Source: Filobasidium wieringae | Lineage: Eukaryota > Basidiomycota > Tremellomycetes > Filobasidiales > Filobasidiaceae | DNA: 64,000 nucleotides | Assembly (NCBI GenBank): GCA_001600055.1 | Contig: BCIV01000015.1 | Span: 372,001 to 436,000 of the forward strand | Direction: 5' to 3' | Shown: one piece after another, positions 15,201 through 26,089 of the stretch | Layout: the number at the start of each line of letters is the position of its first letter | Numbering within the stretch: the stretch's first letter is position 1 | Translations under genes and position numbers: made by a program | Notes under the pieces: generated by a model | What the model saw: the letters and a program-made list of their open reading frames with translations, nothing else | Database searches by the model: none | What the model was told of the DNA's origin: nothing

Positions 15201-15435
15201 CCTTCGTTCTGGTGAGCGAGTTGTAAACTCTCAAGACTGGCTCGTCAACTACAGGCTTCGGAGTCACCCATTCCGGTTGAGTCACTTTGGTAGCGGATGC
15301 CATACTTCGCGATAGTAGATGCCAGGTGAGATTCCTGCTTGCAAGAGGAAGTAGTCGAGCGAGTTGAGGTTTGGGAATGAATTGGTTGAGGGGAATGAGG
15401 ATTTTTGGGAGATTCGTTCTAGACCGGACTAGCAT
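12241..15435 (-). CDS. CARS1: cysteinyl-tRNA synthetase, probably dual-targeted
   Basis: Class I synthetase that charges tRNA-Cys. The HIGH-type motif is HMGH (15037-15048, within [13 protein letters not shown]). The KMSKS motif is at 13622-13636 ([12 protein letters not shown]). The zinc-site region [14 protein letters not shown] and [21 protein letters not shown] are family hallmarks. The C-terminus is a long Lys/Ala/Glu-rich helix plus a charged tail, as in eukaryotic enzymes. Two in-frame ATGs exist. The one at 15435 adds 44 residues that are basic, hydrophobic and almost free of acids ([14 protein letters not shown]...), like a mitochondrial presequence, but it has T at -3. The ATG at 15303 has A at -3 and G at +4, so scanning ribosomes should favour it. 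This suggests one gene makes both mitochondrial and cytosolic forms. Confidence 0.93.
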
Positions 15436-15966
15436 CCAGCTCTCGCGACAAGCGGCACGTTCAAGTAATTGATTCGAGATGAATCTCGGGACAGCACCGA
15501 CTGATTTGCTCTAGGTATCAACTATTACTTGACGTCAAAAAAGATCGAAAGGGGATGGATGTTCAATAACGAGTCAAGCTTGAAGCTTGAAGATCGTGAA
15601 CGTCGCCTAATGGATATGCTCAACATCGGGGGCGACGCCCATATAGAACCGCTCCGTAGCTGTCGAGTACCACTCTCTAGATTCCCTTTGGACTGTTCAT
15701 GTTGGCACGATGCAAGGGTTGGGACAAACATAATAGTTCCAAGTATAGTTGCCGGCTAAAGCGTCAGCAACGTCTGTCATCGGTCACGGCCTTACAAAAG
15801 GTTCAGGATCTAGCAGACTTCTTCCACGTAGCTCGACCTCATCCGACCGCTTGTACGAACCGTGAAAGTGAAGAGGTCGCTATCACGAACATTGGGAGAG
15901 AAATTATAGAAGTTCACTACAAGAAACGACACAAGACGTGAAGATTTCCTGCTCTCAAGTCACGAA
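15436..15966. promoter_or_regulatory. divergent promoter, CARS1 / SCJ1, with CRE-like site
   Basis: A 531 bp spacer between head-to-head genes. A perfect 10-bp palindrome ttgacgtcaa (15529-15538) contains TGACGTCA, the consensus of CREB/ATF-type bZIP factors. It lies about 95 bp from the long CysRS start. A gacgtg core lies about 30 bp before the SCJ1 ATG. Short open frames here look non-coding. Confidence 0.5.
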
Positions 15967-17392
15967 ATGTCACGTTCAACGATAATATTACGAATATGTG
16001 TCCTGCTGTTAGCTAGTTTGGCATGTGTGTTGGCTCAAGAAGACTTCTACAAGGTCTTGGGAGGTGAGCATATGAGCCGGTCCTTGGTATCGGGTCACAC
16101 CTTGCTGACCCTATCCATCAACTATCATAAGTCTCCCGCAAAGCAGGCGAAACAGAAATAAAAAAGGCTTATCGCAAACTGTCCCGAAAATATCACCCCG
16201 ACAAAAACTCATCTCCTGATGCCGAATCCAAATTCATCGCCATTTCCGAAGCCTACGAAGTCTTATCTGACGAAGACAAACGATCGATTTATGACCGATA
16301 CGGGCATGATGGGTTGAAACAGCACGAACAACAGAAAGGTGGAGGTCATCATAACCCGTTCGACATGTTCAGTCAATTCTTTGGAGGAGGAAGGGGCCCT
16401 CAAGAGAGGAGAGGACCGGATATGAGGTTGAACATGGAACTGGAGCTGCAAGAAATGTATTCCGGAAGTTACCCTGAGGCAAGTCTATGCGTCCTAGCTG
16501 TCCTGGTTTCTAAGTTGACTCGCGGCGCTCAACTGCTGAATCGATATTCATAGTTTGCGGTCCCGCGCAAGGTCCTATGCGATCACTGCCGAGGAACAGG
16601 TGCCGCATCAGACTCGGATATTCATACCTGCAAAACCTGTCGAGGAGCGGGTATCACACTCCAAAAAGCCCAGATCTTCCCCGGCATGTTCACCCAAGTT
16701 CAATCGACCTGTAATACTTGTCATGGAAAGGGGAAGACCATTGCCAAGGCATGCCCTCATTGTCGAGGCGAGAAGGTCATCTCCAGTACTAATACTCTCA
16801 GCTTCTACCTCCCCCCCGGAGCAGCTGAAGGGTTTGAGATGTTATTCGACGGAGAATCGGACGAGTCACCTGATTGGGATATTGCAGGGGATGTTATTGT
16901 GCGAGTATTCGCTAAGAAGAATGAGGAATGGAGAAGGAAGGACGCGGGACTATATCGACGTGAAATCTTGGGGGTTGACGAAGCTTTGCTGGGATTCGAG
17001 AAGAATGTGACGCATCTTGATGGGAGAACAGTGACTATTGCTAGATCCGGAACGACTCAGCCAGGACATGTGGATGTGCTAAAAGGCGAGGGCGTAAGTA
17101 TACTTGCTCCTCTGATCAGTCAACAACTCGAGACGCTGACTGTGCCAATGTATAGATGCCTGCCCATAAGCATCTTCCACTCGGCGATATGTATGTCGAG
17201 TATTCGGTCGTGATGCCATCAAGCATCTCTGACTCCACTAGAGAAGGTCGGTCATTGTCCATGCCGGCCAATACCGGAAAGGAGATACTGATGGTGAACT
17301 TCTTGTTGTTCTTTTCGTTTAAACAGCTCTGGAAGCAATCTTTGCAAAGACAAAATCCGATAGACATAGAGACGAATTGTAAACCAATCTAG
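15967..17392 (+). CDS. SCJ1: ER luminal J-protein (Scj1/DNAJB11 type)
   Basis: Type I DnaJ co-chaperone of the ER lumen, partner of BiP/Kar2. A signal peptide (about residues 1-24, [17 protein letters not shown]) precedes the J domain ([23 protein letters not shown] with the HPD motif). A Gly/His-rich linker follows. The zinc region has four CxxCxGxG-like repeats ([31 protein letters not shown]). The C-terminal client-binding domain is next. Exon 1 ends at 16063 and exon 2 begins at 16132, joining as VLGVSRKAGE. The last exon is reached through a GTCGGT donor and gives a C-terminal ...[12 protein letters not shown] is an ER-retrieval signal of the HDEL/KDEL class, so location is well supported. 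Confidence 0.94.
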
Positions 17393-17657
17393 ATGAGATC
17401 ATCCTGAGCTTGAAATCCAAACACCATACCATCGTATGATTAGGGAATGTGGTCCATGGTATGTACCGTATCGGAACAGGTTTGCATCCGCCGTTCTGAA
17501 GTGGAGGTCCGGGCGAAAGTTGATTATTCAGAAGCTGAGATACCATGAGTGTCATTATTATTCATTTATTAATTTTCTGGTCGATTGACTCTTACTGTAA
17601 CATCTCTCCACGGCATAGCCATTCATACCAATCATTTGCCTGCACCGAGCGCTCTGA

Positions 17658-20600
17658 ATGTCACTCGTACGGGAAGTAACAGAACGATCAGGCTCGTCGT
17701 CTACAGCCCCTCCCGCCGCACCTACCCCTTCTCAAGCGGGATTTCCGAAAGTGCAACACCGATCACAGCGAATCTCGCAATTCAAAAGATCTAGAGCAGA
17801 ATCTTCAAAAACCCCGGTAGGAGGGACATATCCTACGGCGCCTCCAGTCGTTAGATCCTCAGTCGAAGTTGAGCCTGATCAAGAACCCGGATCCCGAAAT
17901 ACGAAGGGAGTATTAAGAGATTGTCAAAATGAGAATGAAGCGAGAGTCCAGAATATGTCGAGTTCCGAGAGAGAAAGGGAATTGGAAGAATTACAAAGTA
18001 TCATCTCACCGGAGATATTGGCAATGCTACGCAACCGAGCGGAAAAGCGATTAGAAGACAGTACGCCGTCAGCTAGCTCAGATGTCCCTGAACATACGGG
18101 CGATGAGACGCAGGCTTCAGCTTCTGAGGTTGGTGCTACCCAGATAGAGGGAAAATCGGAAATTGAGAAGGTCGAGTCTCCAATAGTCAAGGCAAATTCA
18201 CCATCAGATCATGCGGAGCCGGTGAATTCAGGTGAGTTATGCTTTTCTCGTTTGTATAAGAGATCTAAAACTGAAAGCACCACCGCTTCTGTAAACGTAG
18301 AGACTAAGACCAGGGTCCGGTTCGCTGAAGATCCCATCCCCCTCCCCGCTTCAACCGAAGACAGAGTAGAACTCGTCGACCAATTTTCTCCTTCTTATAT
18401 CCACAAGTATTATTTCCCTAATCAGGCCGCGAATCCAGCTAGCCTGGATTGGCTACAATCATCTCAGACTGGACAGACTTCATCATCATCTCTGACCAGA
18501 TTCGATCTTTCCGGTCGACCTCTTACTGATGAACAGTCGGAATCTTTGGACTCGCATACGGGGCTTCATCATCACGGTGACGAGTCTAGTAAAGCGGGCT
18601 ACAATATCGATGAGATCATCCAGCTATGCGCAAGCACTTTCCTGCCGCAACGTACCATGATGTTAGGCGTACTAGGAAAGATCCTTGCTGGAACGGAACG
18701 ATATTCGGAAACTATCAAGGCTGAGATGAGTACCAAAAAATTCGAAAAAAGAGCAATCGACGTTGTTGCAGGAGTCTTGTGCTCGGCAGAGAGGAATAGT
18801 GGAGTGCTTCGGGAAGCGATCACCGCTTTGTTTGAAACTATACCTTCTCGCTTGAAACTTACAATTCAAGGCAATGGTTTCTTCGACGACGAAGTGCTAC
18901 AAGATTTCAAGATGACTGAGGAAATTGCTCAATGGGGAAAGCTATTGCCAATTACTGCTATTTCAGAAAGGATATCTACCCTTCTGGATCAGCCTTTGTC
19001 GTTTACTGTCTTGTCTCCTACCTCGGTATTTCAAGTAGTTGGCGTTCTATTCGCCATCTCTTATGTCTCCATTGAAGCTGCAAACGAGCTCGCTGTGCTG
19101 GTTTCGAAAGCGGTTCGGAACTACGTCGGACGCTTAGATTGGCCTCGGAACTCCCAGACCACCGGTTTGACGGAGCACGATCATGCTTTCAACATCTCAT
19201 TGCTGGTAATTCGTTTGTTACGATCATGCACGACAGCCTCACGTACGGCGACTAAGGATTTACTCAACCTCGGTGCATATGATATCCTGATGAAGTTCCT
19301 GTATCTATCACCTTGGTCGCATCCACACGAATCAGCCTCGAATTCTGGATGGGTGGTTGGTGCCCTTGTGATTGATACCTTGGAGAAAGTGGCTCGGTAC
19401 GGTCTAAATGGATCACTCTTGAGTTCGACGTCGACAATATGGGTTACCTTAGGCACCTGGATTTCTCGGCACACAATCGAACGTGAAGCAAATACATTAT
19501 CTGCCGAAGTCGTGTACACCATCGAGGCATATCTAAATCTCCTCACTGTTTGGCTTGTCTCGGCGAAGGACCCACACAGTTTAGAGACGGAACATGATCT
19601 GGTCTGGAGTCAGACAGCAGGATACGGATGGGCTGATGAAGCTCAGCAAGTACTGCACCTTTTATGGCCAGTCGAAAAGAAGGATACCCCGCGGTCTCAT
19701 TGGCGTGCCCTTACTTCCGCTCTGAACGTCCTCGTTGCGTGGGTAGATGGTTGCACCCTCAACGCCCCCAGGAGCGGTATGATCGAAAGAGAGGCTGTGA
19801 GATCCGCTATCTTCCCGCTCAAAATCAACGCATACGTAGAAGGTGTTCTCGATGACACTCAGAAGCTTTTACCTTCCTCACATGAGGAACACATTCACGA
19901 GAGGCTGCGTGTCGGTTCGCGGGTGATAGCCTTAACGAACGTTTTGAAAATTCCCCTACAAACGCAAAAGGAGACATCATACATCGAGCGGGTATCATCA
20001 AAAATTGGTTCATGTCGGGCCAGGATGCAGTCTCTTAACCGATCTTCAAAGCTCTCGCAATCCTTAAACACACTATCATTCCAATTCCTTGAACAAGCGA
20101 CAGCGAGTGCGACACACTGGTTCGTAGATAGCGCGCTGCAAACGATCCAATCAGCGCAGCCGGGAGAAGAAAACGAAGCCATGCTTCTCGTTGATAGAAT
20201 TCTCGATCTCGACTGGGACGCAGAATTGGTTAGTGCTATTGGACACAAGCATGGCCTATACATTCTACGACCGTTCCTCCATTACACTATCCTACCAAAT
20301 CTCGATCGACTCACCTCGCCTCTCTTCCCTCTCTCTAATATGCTTCGAGCAACAACCTCGATTCGAGCTTCCAACAAGAAGAATGCCTCTGACGACGGAC
20401 TCCCAATCAACCTAGGTTGGATTTATAGCACTTTGGAACAGTATTTACGGCGCGAGAGCTCTCCTGTGTTCGGAGGTCTGCCTCCAGCCTGGGATGCCAC
20501 CCGCCTGCAAATGGTCAGGGCAACGCTTACTCTGGACCACCTGATACGCTTTTGCGGGACTCGTCACTGTCAAGACCGTTCACTCACGCTTCTTAACGCC

Positions 20601-21215
20601 ATGAAAGTGTTTTTGCTAGAAAGTGTGCCAGATAGGGATGGATCGGACGAGATGTTCCGAGATCCGATAGTAAAGAGGTTACTCGCCGAACTGGTCGCGC
20701 CTACATCATTCAGCGGCGATGGATCAATTTGCAGAATCGATGAGATCGCTGCTTCGATCGTTCCACCTGGAACGACATTCTTCCAAATCTACAGCGATTT
20801 CGTCGATCTCTACGATGCTATGTCGCTTTCTGATCTTACCTTCGGTCAACTTCTACTTATACCCCTATCGCAAGCATACCCAGAAGATTATCGCCGCCTT
20901 GTTTGGTCCGAGAAGTCATCAGTTTTGAAAGCGCTTCGTATTCGCGTGGACCAGGTACTCCTTGAAAGAGGTTCCATCAATCCTTACTATGAACCAGCAG
21001 ACCGCGATCCTGATATGCTCTTTGCTTACCTACAAGCGCTGGCTAAAAGATGGGTGACTAAGGAATCTCAACCGTTCTTATATTCCATCGCCATCCACCA
21101 TCTGCGGGCTGCAAGCCATGTCAAAGAGGATGACGTGACTCATGTAAAGCTTTTCGAAGATATCCGGCGTGAACTTAGCCCGGATATCAGGGCCGAAATT
21201 AGTTCTTCCATGTGA
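17658..21215 (+). CDS. RPAP1: RNA polymerase II-associated protein 1 (RPAP1/Rba50)
   Basis: Factor needed for RNA polymerase II assembly and nuclear import in yeast and animals. One open frame of 1185 codons begins at ATG 17658. The N-terminal RPAP1 domain is near residues 90-135 (NEARVQNMSSSERERELEELQ, then IISPEILAMLRNRAEKR). The second conserved block is TRVRFAEDPIPL (about 215-230), followed by DQFSPSYIHKYYF and the RPAP1_C signature RFDLSGRPL (about 280). The rest is alpha-helical and armadillo-like. It looks single-exon, which is unusual here. However, 18232-18300 has strong GTGAGT and TAG ends, is 69 nt and stop-free, and may be an intron, giving 1162 aa when removed. Confidence 0.9.
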   Translation: MSLVREVTERSGSSSTAPPAAPTPSQAGFPKVQHRSQRISQFKRSRAESSKTPVGGTYPTAPPVVRSSVEVEPDQEPGSRNTKGVLRDCQNENEARVQNMSSSERERELEELQSIISPEILAMLRNRAEKRLEDSTPSASSDVPEHTGDETQASASEVGATQIEGKSEIEKVESPIVKANSPSDHAEPVNSGELCFSRLYKRSKTESTTASVNVETKTRVRFAEDPIPLPASTEDRVELVDQFSPSYIHKYYFPNQAANPASLDWLQSSQTGQTSSSSLTRFDLSGRPLTDEQSESLDSHTGLHHHGDESSKAGYNIDEIIQLCASTFLPQRTMMLGVLGKILAGTERYSETIKAEMSTKKFEKRAIDVVAGVLCSAERNSGVLREAITALFETIPSRLKLTIQGNGFFDDEVLQDFKMTEEIAQWGKLLPITAISERISTLLDQPLSFTVLSPTSVFQVVGVLFAISYVSIEAANELAVLVSKAVRNYVGRLDWPRNSQTTGLTEHDHAFNISLLVIRLLRSCTTASRTATKDLLNLGAYDILMKFLYLSPWSHPHESASNSGWVVGALVIDTLEKVARYGLNGSLLSSTSTIWVTLGTWISRHTIEREANTLSAEVVYTIEAYLNLLTVWLVSAKDPHSLETEHDLVWSQTAGYGWADEAQQVLHLLWPVEKKDTPRSHWRALTSALNVLVAWVDGCTLNAPRSGMIEREAVRSAIFPLKINAYVEGVLDDTQKLLPSSHEEHIHERLRVGSRVIALTNVLKIPLQTQKETSYIERVSSKIGSCRARMQSLNRSSKLSQSLNTLSFQFLEQATASATHWFVDSALQTIQSAQPGEENEAMLLVDRILDLDWDAELVSAIGHKHGLYILRPFLHYTILPNLDRLTSPLFPLSNMLRATTSIRASNKKNASDDGLPINLGWIYSTLEQYLRRESSPVFGGLPPAWDATRLQMVRATLTLDHLIRFCGTRHCQDRSLTLLNAMKVFLLESVPDRDGSDEMFRDPIVKRLLAELVAPTSFSGDGSICRIDEIAASIVPPGTTFFQIYSDFVDLYDAMSLSDLTFGQLLLIPLSQAYPEDYRRLVWSEKSSVLKALRIRVDQVLLERGSINPYYEPADRDPDMLFAYLQALAKRWVTKESQPFLYSIAIHHLRAASHVKEDDVTHVKLFEDIRRELSPDIRAEISSSM

Positions 21216-22170
21216 ACCCTTTATAGGGGAGAAATTACATATCTATTACGACCAATGGTGCTCCTCCATTCTCATGTTCTTCGTTTTCGTTCTTAATTGG
21301 TAATTCCTTTAGATTGTTCGACAGATGCGACCTTGTTACACCTGCAGAATCGAAAAGCCGGACATGCTTGAGCTCCATATCGAGCAGGAGTTGAAGAAAC
21401 CCAATTTTTAAGGTGGCTATTCTACTCTACAAACACCTTATCCAGGCCAATCTTTTCCAAGCTGGTGATATTACAGCTATGTTAGGTTAATCAGGAGGTT
21501 AACTCAGACAGGGGTTAAGCCATTTTGCTGAGGCTGAGATTAACAACAAACTCGCAATGGGGATCGCTCTATCCAGGTCTTTCTAGGAAAAGGAAGAGGC
21601 AGGGTTCTGAGTCGGTCCAGAGCTGGCTCCAGCAGGGTAGTGTTGGCAGCTGGTGTAAGTACTCGTAGTTGTCTGGTCAAGGACGTCAGGCTCGGTGACC
21701 AGAGATGAGCAAGAGGAATTCTTGAGTCGGTTCACGACAGTCGCGAAGGGGTTTTTTTATCGACTGATCACAAAGGCCCGATTATGTAGCAAAGATGTGG
21801 CCAAATCGGTAAAGCCCAGGCTTCACATGCTTCCAAAATTACGTGGACGACCCTGATCTACGCTCGTGTCTACCTGCATTTAGGAGATGCAGGTCTAGTG
21901 GACTTATCATGTTGCGATGTGAAATTAGGGGATGTCTTAGGTCGTCACAAATGTCACAAAGCCTTGAGTCTCGGATCTGACTGGTCGATCAATGACAGAT
22001 GGGTCGAATCGGAGTTATGACCCTAAGTGATCGTGTATGCTCGGTACGTATGTGAATTCAAGAAAATAGCATGTTGAAGGGCATACACATCATGACTTCC
22101 GCTCTTAAATTATGCATAAACTTTCGTTACAATCGTGACAGCGTAATGGTACCACCTCTTCGATCCGTGG
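21216..22170. other. convergent intergenic spacer with one strong hairpin
   Basis: A 955 bp spacer between the RPAP1 and NFX1 stop codons, larger than most spacers here. No coding frame is recognised. It holds an 8-bp perfect stem with a 7-nt loop (acctgcat ... atgcaggt, 21872-21894) and a T7 run near 21751. A tRNA-like phrase (gtggccaaatcggtaaagc near 21797) lacks a matching T-arm. A non-coding RNA is possible but not shown. Confidence 0.35.
21872..21894. other. 8-bp perfect hairpin
   Basis: Inverted repeat acctgcat / atgcaggt with a 7-nt loop in a long convergent spacer. It could be part of a structured RNA or a 3'-end element, and there is no independent support. Confidence 0.4.
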
Positions 22171-25100
22171 TCAATCCTCCTCGTCCCAATCTTTAGCGCT
22201 TTCCTCTATATCTCGCTTCTGTGGCGGTGCGTAAGCACCCGGTGCGTGGACTCTGTGTATACCCGAACCAGTGGCAGCCCGGGAGCTTGATGCAATTGAG
22301 GATTGGCTAGCCGGTCGTGTGAGTGGATTGCCGGCACCCAGACGAGGAGTTAAAGCAGACTGAGGGGTGGTGGGGCGAGACATGGTAGAAGTACCCCAGC
22401 CTCGGATAGGATTGGGAGATGCCAGAGGGGTGGACGCAGCAGAGCTAGCAAAAGAGGGCTTCTTAAGATCGCCTAGTCCCCCAAGTTGCCTCTTAGCCGG
22501 AGGGGCACCAGTTATAGATGATAGGAGGGGGGTTGGGATGCGGCTATCGATTCGGCGCCTGATTTGAACACTCCGGTGAGGGTCTGCATCCACCAACTCT
22601 GTGCCGAATCGGTAGATTTCAGCGAGACTGAGGATAAATTGTCGCTTTTGAGCTGGAGTATGAGGCAAGAGTGTGGCCTGCTTGGGCCCCATGAAGAAAT
22701 CGTTGAAAGCTTTCTCCACTGTCAAGACGAAAGAATGGTTTCCAGTCGCAAAAGTTTTGAGCTCCACTGGATACTCGATCAATTTCTCGCTCGGTTTGAT
22801 ACCGAGAGCCTCAGCAAGACGAGCGTTTCGTTGACGCTGAGCGCACTCGGACACGCATTTGAGCTGGACCGCTTCCCGTGATACCGGGTTTGTAGTGCAG
22901 GCTCCACAAGTGGTTCTCTGGCGAACATGACCGCAGGGGCAAGTCTGATCGATAGTCGCCATGCATGGCTCGTCTTCAGGACACGCCGAAGGTGCATGGC
23001 ATGTCGAAGTGCAAGCATGTTTGCTAAGTAGACAAAACTTTTAAGTCGACAGTTCTGTGCCACACGTCAAATCCGTACTTACCATAGTCTCTTTGGCTTT
23101 GAGCAAACTTGACGGCACGGCTCTTCGCATTCGCCAGGTGAATGACAACTCTTAGTACAATGATGGTAACCACAAGACAACAAGCTGACAATACGATAGA
23201 TTAGTCACACGTAATAGACCTGGTTGTTTCAACGAAGCTTACGAATTGCAGATGGCACCACATGTAACCTTTTCCTGACTACACCTGACATTCTTCACCT
23301 CGTTGCGTCCACAAGCGCACTTCTTCGTCGTCAGGTAAGGACAGGGAGGACAGCTTTCAGTCTCATGACACGTATGGGGGACCTTTGGGTGTCCACAATC
23401 TGGAGGTGGACGAGCGCAGGGGTATGTACACTCGATCACGGTTCCGCATCTGATAGGAGGTTGGATGACAGTGCGGCCACAGTCGCAAGCGAGCTACATT
23501 TGACAGGACATCAGCGAGGATTGACTTAGCAATCGTCTAGGAGACTCACCTCCTCATAGCTGGCTTCCAAGCAGGGGGGACATGGTCCTCGGTGATCTGG
23601 CTGAGGACATGAGTGTACCCCGCAGGTAAGTAGCTTGTTGCAAGGCAAGCTGCAAGTATGCAATCCAGCTTCGTCATCACACAGCGCCGTAATATCTCTC
23701 TTCTTGCCCTTAAATTTGGCCTGATACGATAATGGACAGCAAGTCCTGGCACATTCGTGGCGTCCACAACTACAAGTACATTTTGGTCAGTGATCAATTT
23801 GTCGTCCGTATGATGACTTGAACTACCTTCTGAGTGCTCGGCAGACCCGTTCGCACAACACCTCTTCCCCGCGTTTTTCGAGCTCTTGCTTAGCAGAACA
23901 GATCATCTGCACGTTACTAGAACCACATCGGCAGGGAACCGTAACAATCTCCTGGCATGGAGTACATTCCCCTTCATGGCATTTCAGTCCACACGGGTGG
24001 TTGCACTTGTCGCGCGGTCGGCTGCACTGGAGGGGGCAGGTAGGGATCCGATCCGTGCACGTCTTTCGGGTTACTTCCGCAATCTCGCTCAACGGAGTGC
24101 GACCGCAAGGGCAGTGCGTAACAATGTCAGGAGACCGCGGGCAGTGGAGAGTCTCGATCGGATGAGGGTGACATTCCTATTTCGAGAGAACAATGAGTGA
24201 TTAAGTCTCGGCAGTAATCGGGAAGGCAGTCTAACCTGCTCGCAGTGATGTTTGCCGCAATCATAAGGACTCGCGCACACCCGTTGACACCCATAACGAC
24301 CATCCCAACGGCGATCTCCTTTGCCACACAAAGTCTCTTGATCCTTCTTCCAACCACAAGAAACTTCACGTTCTTCACTCCCACAATAACAATTTGCCAG
24401 CTCCTTAGCAGTACAGGTATCACAGACGCCGTCATGACAGAGTTTGCTGCAAGTATGTGACTGGCATAATAAGAGCTTCTCGCAGGGCTCGTCGCAAGTC
24501 GGTACCGGAACGTCTTTTCCTCTTGCAAGGGAACACCGTACGACCAGATCGGTATGATGCGAAGGGCAAGGAATGTTAAGCGGGACCTGACAAGGTGGAC
24601 AAGGTCCAGGCTGCGACAAACACAATCGTAAGCATTTAAAGCCCTAGGAACCAGAGCCTGAATCAGAACACCCACATGACACTGTAAGGGACAAGGATGA
24701 CCACAATATGATTTCTCCCTAGAGCAACTTCCGCCACAAGAATGAGGCAGTATCAAACTCCCTCCATCGCGCTGCTTCCCCTGCACACCTCCTCCAGCAG
24801 AAAGATTTTTGACCTTTCCACAATAACATTCATATCGATTAGCCTCCTTTGTCCGCTTCTTCTGGCATCCCGGGCATCTCCAAGTGAGAACAGGTTCCTC
24901 AGGGTAGATCCGAGTATCGCGGTCCCGAGCTCGATCCTTTGCTTCGGATATGGAACGGGAGGACCAGTCTTGGATACAGGAAAGGTGAAAGGGAGTGTAA
25001 CAGCATGCGGAAGTATTGCTTTCACCAGGAATAACCGTGGACGTCGTGGGAGAACAGGACCAGATCGATTGTTCAGGAAGGATGTTAGAGAAGCACTAAA

Positions 25101-26089
25101 CCAGGGTGAAAACCCGTCACTTTGGTCAGCAAAATCATCCCATTCACCTGCATATCATTAAGACTCACAATGACACACTCCAACCAACCTCCACTGACTC
25201 CACCTAATCCTCTGACAAGCTTGCTGACCAAGCCATCCTCATCATCCTTCATCCCTGTCCACCCATGATACCTCTTCTCCACCGTCCCCATTCCACCAGC
25301 AAGACCCATCGCCGCCCTTTCTTGAGCTTCTTCGAACTGATCAGGGGTTTCCGCCGTAGTAAGGTTGCCTTGAAATGCTTTCCGAGATCTGGGGTTTCGT
25401 CGATTAGGAGGTTGAGACTGTGACTGACTACTGGGTTGGGATGGGTTTCGTCGGTGACCCCTTTGACTACCATTTGGATCTTGGTGATTACTTCCAGTTC
25501 GACTGGAAGGATCGACAACTATTGTCGAGCCTGCAGTCAACTGGCCATTGAACCCTCTAGCACGACCGGGTCCTCGTTGACGGCCGTTGGAACCTGGAAG
25601 ATCGCCACCGGATCCTGCAGTTGTGACTCGACTAAGCGATTCCCCCTGATCCTCAACACCTGGAACCCCATTCTGCTGCGGTTTATTGCGATTCCTATTT
25701 CTTCGACCCCCTTTTGCACCTGTCTGTAACGACTGGCCAGGCTCAACAGAGGTTTCTCCATTGATTCCGTTCTGTAGTTGTTGAGCTCCGGAGGTTGATG
25801 CTACGTCAAGATGAGGCGGGTTTGCTCTTCTTCTTCCGTTATTCCTATTTTGTTGGCTTTGCTGTTGCTGAAGCAAGTAGGCCCCGGTCCCCGGCATAGC
25901 TCCACCAGAGCTAGCTTCAGGATGAGCTTCAGTTCCTTCTGGTCGAGGACCTCGAGCGCGGCGATTATTGTTGCGGCGCCGGTGTTGACCTGCTTCTCCG
26001 TTGGGTTGATCTGGTCCAGTGGACGCAGGCATTGAGTCGTCTGGGAAACGTACTGTTGCTGGTGCTGGAGATGCTGTGGCGAGAGACAT
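22171..26089 (-). CDS. FAP1: NFX1-type zinc finger / RING protein (Fap1 family)
   Basis: Large NFX1/Fap1-family protein of about 1,100 aa, a probable RING E3 ligase or transcription regulator. The ATG is at 26089. The N-terminal about 300 residues are Arg/Asn/Gln/Gly-rich and disordered. A 73-nt intron (25096-25168) splits the RING. Joining gives ECVI plus CFSNILPEQSIWSC, and later ACCYTPFHLSCIQDW and TWRCPGCQ, a complete cross-brace set with an insert of about 15 residues. A long run of NFX1 zinc fingers follows (e.g. HPCGLKCHEGECTPC, HPKVPHTCHETESCPPC). The C-terminal exon has CPCG and CGAC clusters, then an R3H-like domain (about FVLTVEKAFNDFF to PHRSVQIRR), and ends in a basic tail (PPQKRDIEESAKDWDEED). 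Several introns lie between the finger exons. Confidence 0.9.

Noticed and set aside
21797..21870. tRNA-like sequence in the RPAP1-NFX1 spacer
   Set aside because: A D-arm-like phrase is present, but no T-arm (GGTTCGANNCC) or acceptor pairing can be found.
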